64,000 bases of DNA from DFXE01 sp032054765 (lineage in GTDB: Bacteria; Bacteroidota; Bacteroidia; Bacteroidales; Tannerellaceae). A model generated the notes under the pieces. It had not been told where the DNA came from, searched no databases, and saw nothing but the letters and a program-made list of their open reading frames with translations. This document shows positions 60,905 to 64,000 of the stretch, one piece after another. How positions within the stretch are numbered: position 1 is the stretch's first letter; every line of letters starts with the position of its first letter. The position numbers and the translations under genes are program-made. The stretch covers positions 231,751-295,750 of the forward strand of contig DAMBSC010000006.1 of the NCBI GenBank assembly GCA_032054765.1, given 5' to 3'.

Positions 60905-62239
60905 ATGAAACCCATGAAATTGACATCCTTATTCATGATGCTTCTGATAGCTTTCAGTGGAGCTGCTCAGGAGGAGTTCTTTGATGATGTATATTTCTCT
61001 TCCGGTAAAAATAAGAAAAAAGAAACTGTTGAAGAGAAAAAAATTACACAGTCAAACCAGACGAGAAATACGATTACATATACTGAACCAGTTCAAAAAC
61101 AATCAACTACTCAGGTAAATGGTCGTGACATTGATGAATACAATCGTCGGAGTGTTTCTATGGATACAATGGAACTTTATGACGATGAATATTATGACGG
61201 AGACGATGATGTTGTTGTTCAAAAAGATAAACAACGGACTTCTGACACAGAATATACCGAACGTATAATCCGCTATCATTCTCCTAGTAAGATTACAATA
61301 GCCGGTGCTGATCAGGTTGATCTATACTTGAGTGACGGTTACTATGCTTATGGATATGATACAGATTATAGTAACGGAGGAGCAAATGTAAGCTTTAATA
61401 TTAATGTTGGTAATGCCTGGGGGCCTTATTACGGGGGTTGGTATGATCCTTGGTACTATTCTTCTTGGTATGGTCCTTCCTGGGGCTTTGGCTGGGGATG
61501 GGGAGGTTTTTATGCCGGATGGCATAGCCCATGGTATTATTCTTCCTGGTATGGTCCTTCTTGGGGCTGGGGTGGCTACTGGGGTGGCTATTATGGAGGT
61601 TACTATGGTAGCTACTGGGGGCATCATCACCACCACTACTATCCTTCATACAGTTCGCATTATAGAAACGGACGCTCTTATGTTGGAGGCAGAAGCAGTT
61701 CATCAGGCTCTTATGCTACCAACAGAACTTCAGCTGGCGGCGGACGTTCATCGTCTCTACGTACAAGTAGCAGCTCAGGAAGAACATCTTCATCTGTAAG
61801 CGGAGGGCGTAGTTCAAGCTCCTCAACAAGAGGAATCAGTAGCAGCTCCACAAGCGGAGGCCGTTCATCTTCTTCAGGAACAGTTGGAAGAGGAACGACA
61901 AATAGCGGTAGCCGTAGCAGCAGTAACAGAAGTGCAACTGTTAACTCAAGCCGTACAAGAGTATCACCTAGTGTGGGTAGTTCATCTTCCGGTCGCAGTA
62001 GTAGTAGCAGTAGCAATCGTCGATCTGTTGCGCCTTCCACATCAGGTCGCTCAAGCAGTAGCAGTACCTATTCACCTAGCCGTTCTTCATCCTCAAATAG
62101 CAGAAGTTATTCAGCACCCTCTACATCCAGAAGTAGCAGCAGTTCTTCATTCGGAGGTAGTTCCTCTTCAGGACGTTCAAGCAGTGGTAGCTCAGGTGGT
62201 GGAGGAGGTCGTTCTTCCGGCGGTGGTGGCCGCAGATAA
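60905..62239 (+). CDS. Secreted low-complexity protein with Gly/Trp/Tyr-rich and Ser-rich regions
   Basis: Signal peptide ending FSGAAQ. Residues about 30-165 are polar and acidic. Residues about 172-240 are rich in Gly, Trp and Tyr, with the phrase PWYYSSWYGPSWG repeated, followed by five His in a row. From about residue 255 to 444 the sequence is Ser/Arg/Gly-rich (SSSSGRSSSSS-like), ending GGGGGRSSGGGGRR. Similar low-complexity proteins occur in Bacteroidota, but no function is assigned. Probably surface or extracellular and intrinsically disordered. A TATATTTG box lies at 60788-60795. Confidence 0.75.
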   Translation: MKPMKLTSLFMMLLIAFSGAAQEEFFDDVYFSSGKNKKKETVEEKKITQSNQTRNTITYTEPVQKQSTTQVNGRDIDEYNRRSVSMDTMELYDDEYYDGDDDVVVQKDKQRTSDTEYTERIIRYHSPSKITIAGADQVDLYLSDGYYAYGYDTDYSNGGANVSFNINVGNAWGPYYGGWYDPWYYSSWYGPSWGFGWGWGGFYAGWHSPWYYSSWYGPSWGWGGYWGGYYGGYYGSYWGHHHHHYYPSYSSHYRNGRSYVGGRSSSSGSYATNRTSAGGGRSSSLRTSSSSGRTSSSVSGGRSSSSSTRGISSSSTSGGRSSSSGTVGRGTTNSGSRSSSNRSATVNSSRTRVSPSVGSSSSGRSSSSSSNRRSVAPSTSGRSSSSSTYSPSRSSSSNSRSYSAPSTSRSSSSSSFGGSSSSGRSSSGSSGGGGGRSSGGGGRR

Positions 62240-62293
62240 CGATAATGTGAACAAAAGGTGAGTTGTATTGTTAGTTGATCAAATGCAAAAAAG

Positions 62294-63844
62294 ATGAGAA
62301 AAATAGGTTTAGCAATTTCGGCGCTGGTACTGGTTAGCAGCGCCGTCTTTTCACAAGGACAGTTAGATCTTTACAAGATAGGTCAAACAGATTTGAACGG
62401 AACAGCCCGATACATGAGTATGGGAGGCGCTTTCGGTGCCTTAGGTGGAGATATATCTGCCATGCATACTAATCCTGCAGGATTAGCTGTTTACCGTAGC
62501 TCAGAAGTAGTAACGACAATGAGTCTGAGTACAGTCTCTGCCAAGACAGACTGGCTGGGTACAAAATCTACTGAAAACCGTACTAAATTCAATTTCGATA
62601 ATATAGCTTATGTAGGCTATTTCCCTACCTCAAATGATCGGGGAATTATGGGATGGAATATTGGTTTCTCATATAATAGAATCAAGAACTTTAGTCGCAA
62701 CTATACAGCACGCGAATCAGGTAGAGAAGATTATTCATTGTCTGATTATATGGCAGTCCGAGCTAATGGATGGTACGATTATGAACTGGCTGGTGACGAC
62801 GGGAAGGATCCATTTTCCGGTAATGCCGATTGGTTATCTATCATGGCTTACAATTCATATATCATTAATCCTATCAATGCTGAAAATAATCTATATGAAA
62901 GTGATTTTACCGGCGAAATTAATGATAGAGATCTGCTTATTAGCGAAAGAGGAGCTATTGATCAATATAACATTGCTTTTGGCATGAATATATCTGATAT
63001 TGTTTTATTGGGAGCCAATGTTGCCATTACAGATGTCAATTATAGATATACATCCAGTTATCAGGAAAATTTTGAATCAAATTCTTTTTTAAGACTTGAT
63101 AACTGGTTAGAAACAGAAGGGACAGGTTATGCCTTTAATATTGGAGCTATTGTTCAACCTATCCAGTATTTAAGATTTGGTGTTTCTTATAATACACCAA
63201 CGTGGTATAAATTAACCGACTATTATTATGCAGAAGCAAGTACTGAAATAAATGAAGATTTTTTCTCCAGTCCTACTGATAATGCTCGTACTGAATATGA
63301 ATACCGTACCCCAGACAAATGGTTATTCAGTGCTGCAGCTATTTTAGGTACAACAGCTCTGATTAGCGTGGATTATGAGTTAACCAATTACAAAAACATG
63401 AAAATGTATAACTGGGACGGAATAGAAGATGAAAATGCGCGATATACTAATCTGGATATAAGAGACAATTTCAAAACAACAGGGACATTACGTGTCGGAG
63501 CAGAAGTCAAGGTAACTCCTCAATTTGCAGTAAGAGCTGGAGCCGCATGGATTGGTAATCCGATGAAAGACGATTTAAAAGACGTCAATAAAGAAGTTTA
63601 TACAGTTGGGACTATACCTCATTTCACTACTCAGAAAAGTTTGACAAATTATACATTGGGACTTGGGTATCGTTTTACACCTAATTTTTATATGGACCTT
63701 GCCTGTATTCTACGTCATCAAAAAGAAGATTTATATGCCTATTCAAGAATGTTTGATGAGAGTGGTGATCTTATTAAGACTACTCCCTCATCATTAAAAA
63801 CAAATACAACACGTGTAGCGCTTACATTAGGATATAAATTTTAA
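62294..63844 (+). CDS. FadL/OmpP1-like outer-membrane transport protein
   Basis: Signal peptide ending AVFSQG. The N-terminal part has GTARYMSMGGAFGALGGDISA and HTNPAGLAVYRSSE, the NPAGL-type hatch motif of the OmpP1/FadL/TodX family that moves hydrophobic compounds across the outer membrane. The rest is about 14 beta-strands, ending RVALTLGYKF with a terminal Phe. 516 residues. It follows the Ser-rich protein gene by 54 bases and may share its transcript. Substrate unknown. Confidence 0.85.
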   Translation: MRKIGLAISALVLVSSAVFSQGQLDLYKIGQTDLNGTARYMSMGGAFGALGGDISAMHTNPAGLAVYRSSEVVTTMSLSTVSAKTDWLGTKSTENRTKFNFDNIAYVGYFPTSNDRGIMGWNIGFSYNRIKNFSRNYTARESGREDYSLSDYMAVRANGWYDYELAGDDGKDPFSGNADWLSIMAYNSYIINPINAENNLYESDFTGEINDRDLLISERGAIDQYNIAFGMNISDIVLLGANVAITDVNYRYTSSYQENFESNSFLRLDNWLETEGTGYAFNIGAIVQPIQYLRFGVSYNTPTWYKLTDYYYAEASTEINEDFFSSPTDNARTEYEYRTPDKWLFSAAAILGTTALISVDYELTNYKNMKMYNWDGIEDENARYTNLDIRDNFKTTGTLRVGAEVKVTPQFAVRAGAAWIGNPMKDDLKDVNKEVYTVGTIPHFTTQKSLTNYTLGLGYRFTPNFYMDLACILRHQKEDLYAYSRMFDESGDLIKTTPSSLKTNTTRVALTLGYKF

Positions 63845-63860
63845 AATAAAGTTATTATAT

Positions 63861-63905
63861 AGAAAAAGGTCGGTAATAATAAAAATATATTACCGACCTT
63901 TTTCT
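63861..63905 (+). terminator. Terminator after FadL-like gene
   Basis: A 17-bp perfect stem (63861-63877 with 63889-63905), core AGGTCGGTAAT/ATTACCGACCT, with A/T-rich flanks. Strong and probably bidirectional. Confidence 0.9.
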
Positions 63906-63945
63906 ATTCTGTGATGAAATCACTACTTATATTGCTACTAAATGA

Positions 63946-64000
63946 TTGTCTTGTCCTAAAATAGGTTGACACAAAAAGAGTTAAAATGAAAACAAGACAA
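63946..64000. mobile_element. Possible insertion sequence edge, truncated by window end
   Basis: TTGTCTTGT (63946-63954) is repeated in inverse as ACAAGACAA (63992-64000). CCTAAAATAGGTTGACAC follows the first copy. An ATG at 63986 opens a frame reading MKTRQ to the edge, which would fit the start of an IS3-type OrfA, but only five codons are visible. Assignment is a guess from recollection of Bacteroidota IS ends. Confidence 0.35.

Overview
This is an AT-rich chromosomal segment from a Bacteroidota bacterium, most probably order Bacteroidales. The evidence is several promoters of the TTTG-N19-TAnnTTTG type, a fused fucokinase/GDP-fucose pyrophosphorylase (Fkp), an ECF sigma/FecR/STN cassette, carboxypeptidase-regulatory-like secreted proteins, sulfatases with serine-type maturation sites, an SDR-type mannonate oxidoreductase and a TonB with the Bacteroidota FPGGE-type C-terminal domain. 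Genus is not fixed by what I can see. I see no rRNA, tRNA or CRISPR array.

Layout. 1-5460: envelope proteins (a WG-repeat-like fragment, an outer-membrane protein, a Kelch lipoprotein, a putative barrel) around a serine acetyltransferase. 5510-12240: complete trp operon on the minus strand (trpB-E-G-D-C-F-A) with a leader peptide carrying tandem Trp codons and an attenuator. 12648-20704: tonB, a Nudix hydrolase, and a housekeeping run DUF4290-murA-rimM-M23 peptidase-dxr-rseP. 20749-26180: TPR protein, alanine dehydrogenase and fkp on minus. 26314-33866: a DoxX/TIM-barrel fusion, a minus-strand operon of two sulfatases plus a truncated FtsZ-like protein, and a MATE exporter. 34257-38555: a sigma/FecR/STN signalling cassette flanked by two related secreted proteins. 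38929-45472: secreted nuclease, then an asparagine/aspartate module (AspT antiporter, aspartate 4-decarboxylase, periplasmic asparaginase, porin). 46273-55051: DEDD exonuclease, RlmI, sugar isomerase, malate dehydrogenase, then a LacI regulator with uxuB and uxuA. 55176-63844: envelope proteins, an HU-like DNA-binding protein, a DUF5686-type protein, an M23 lipoprotein, a Gly/Trp/Ser-rich secreted protein and a FadL-like protein. The last 60 bp look like the edge of an insertion sequence.

The most striking structure is non-coding. Five of the six longest intergenic gaps (12370, 23050, 33954, 45851, 56976) each hold exactly four 16-bp imperfect palindromes at an exact 22-bp period (16-bp dyad plus 6-bp spacer). 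The palindrome sequence differs between loci, but all twenty units keep A at position 5, a pyrimidine at 6, a purine at 11 and T at 12. Two arrays sit inside larger elements with long terminal inverted repeats (22777-23370 and 45580-46109). I know of no named family with this geometry. A second non-coding theme is 7-bp (or 8-9-bp) word repeats arranged as inverted arms between genes, and in one case inside trpF.
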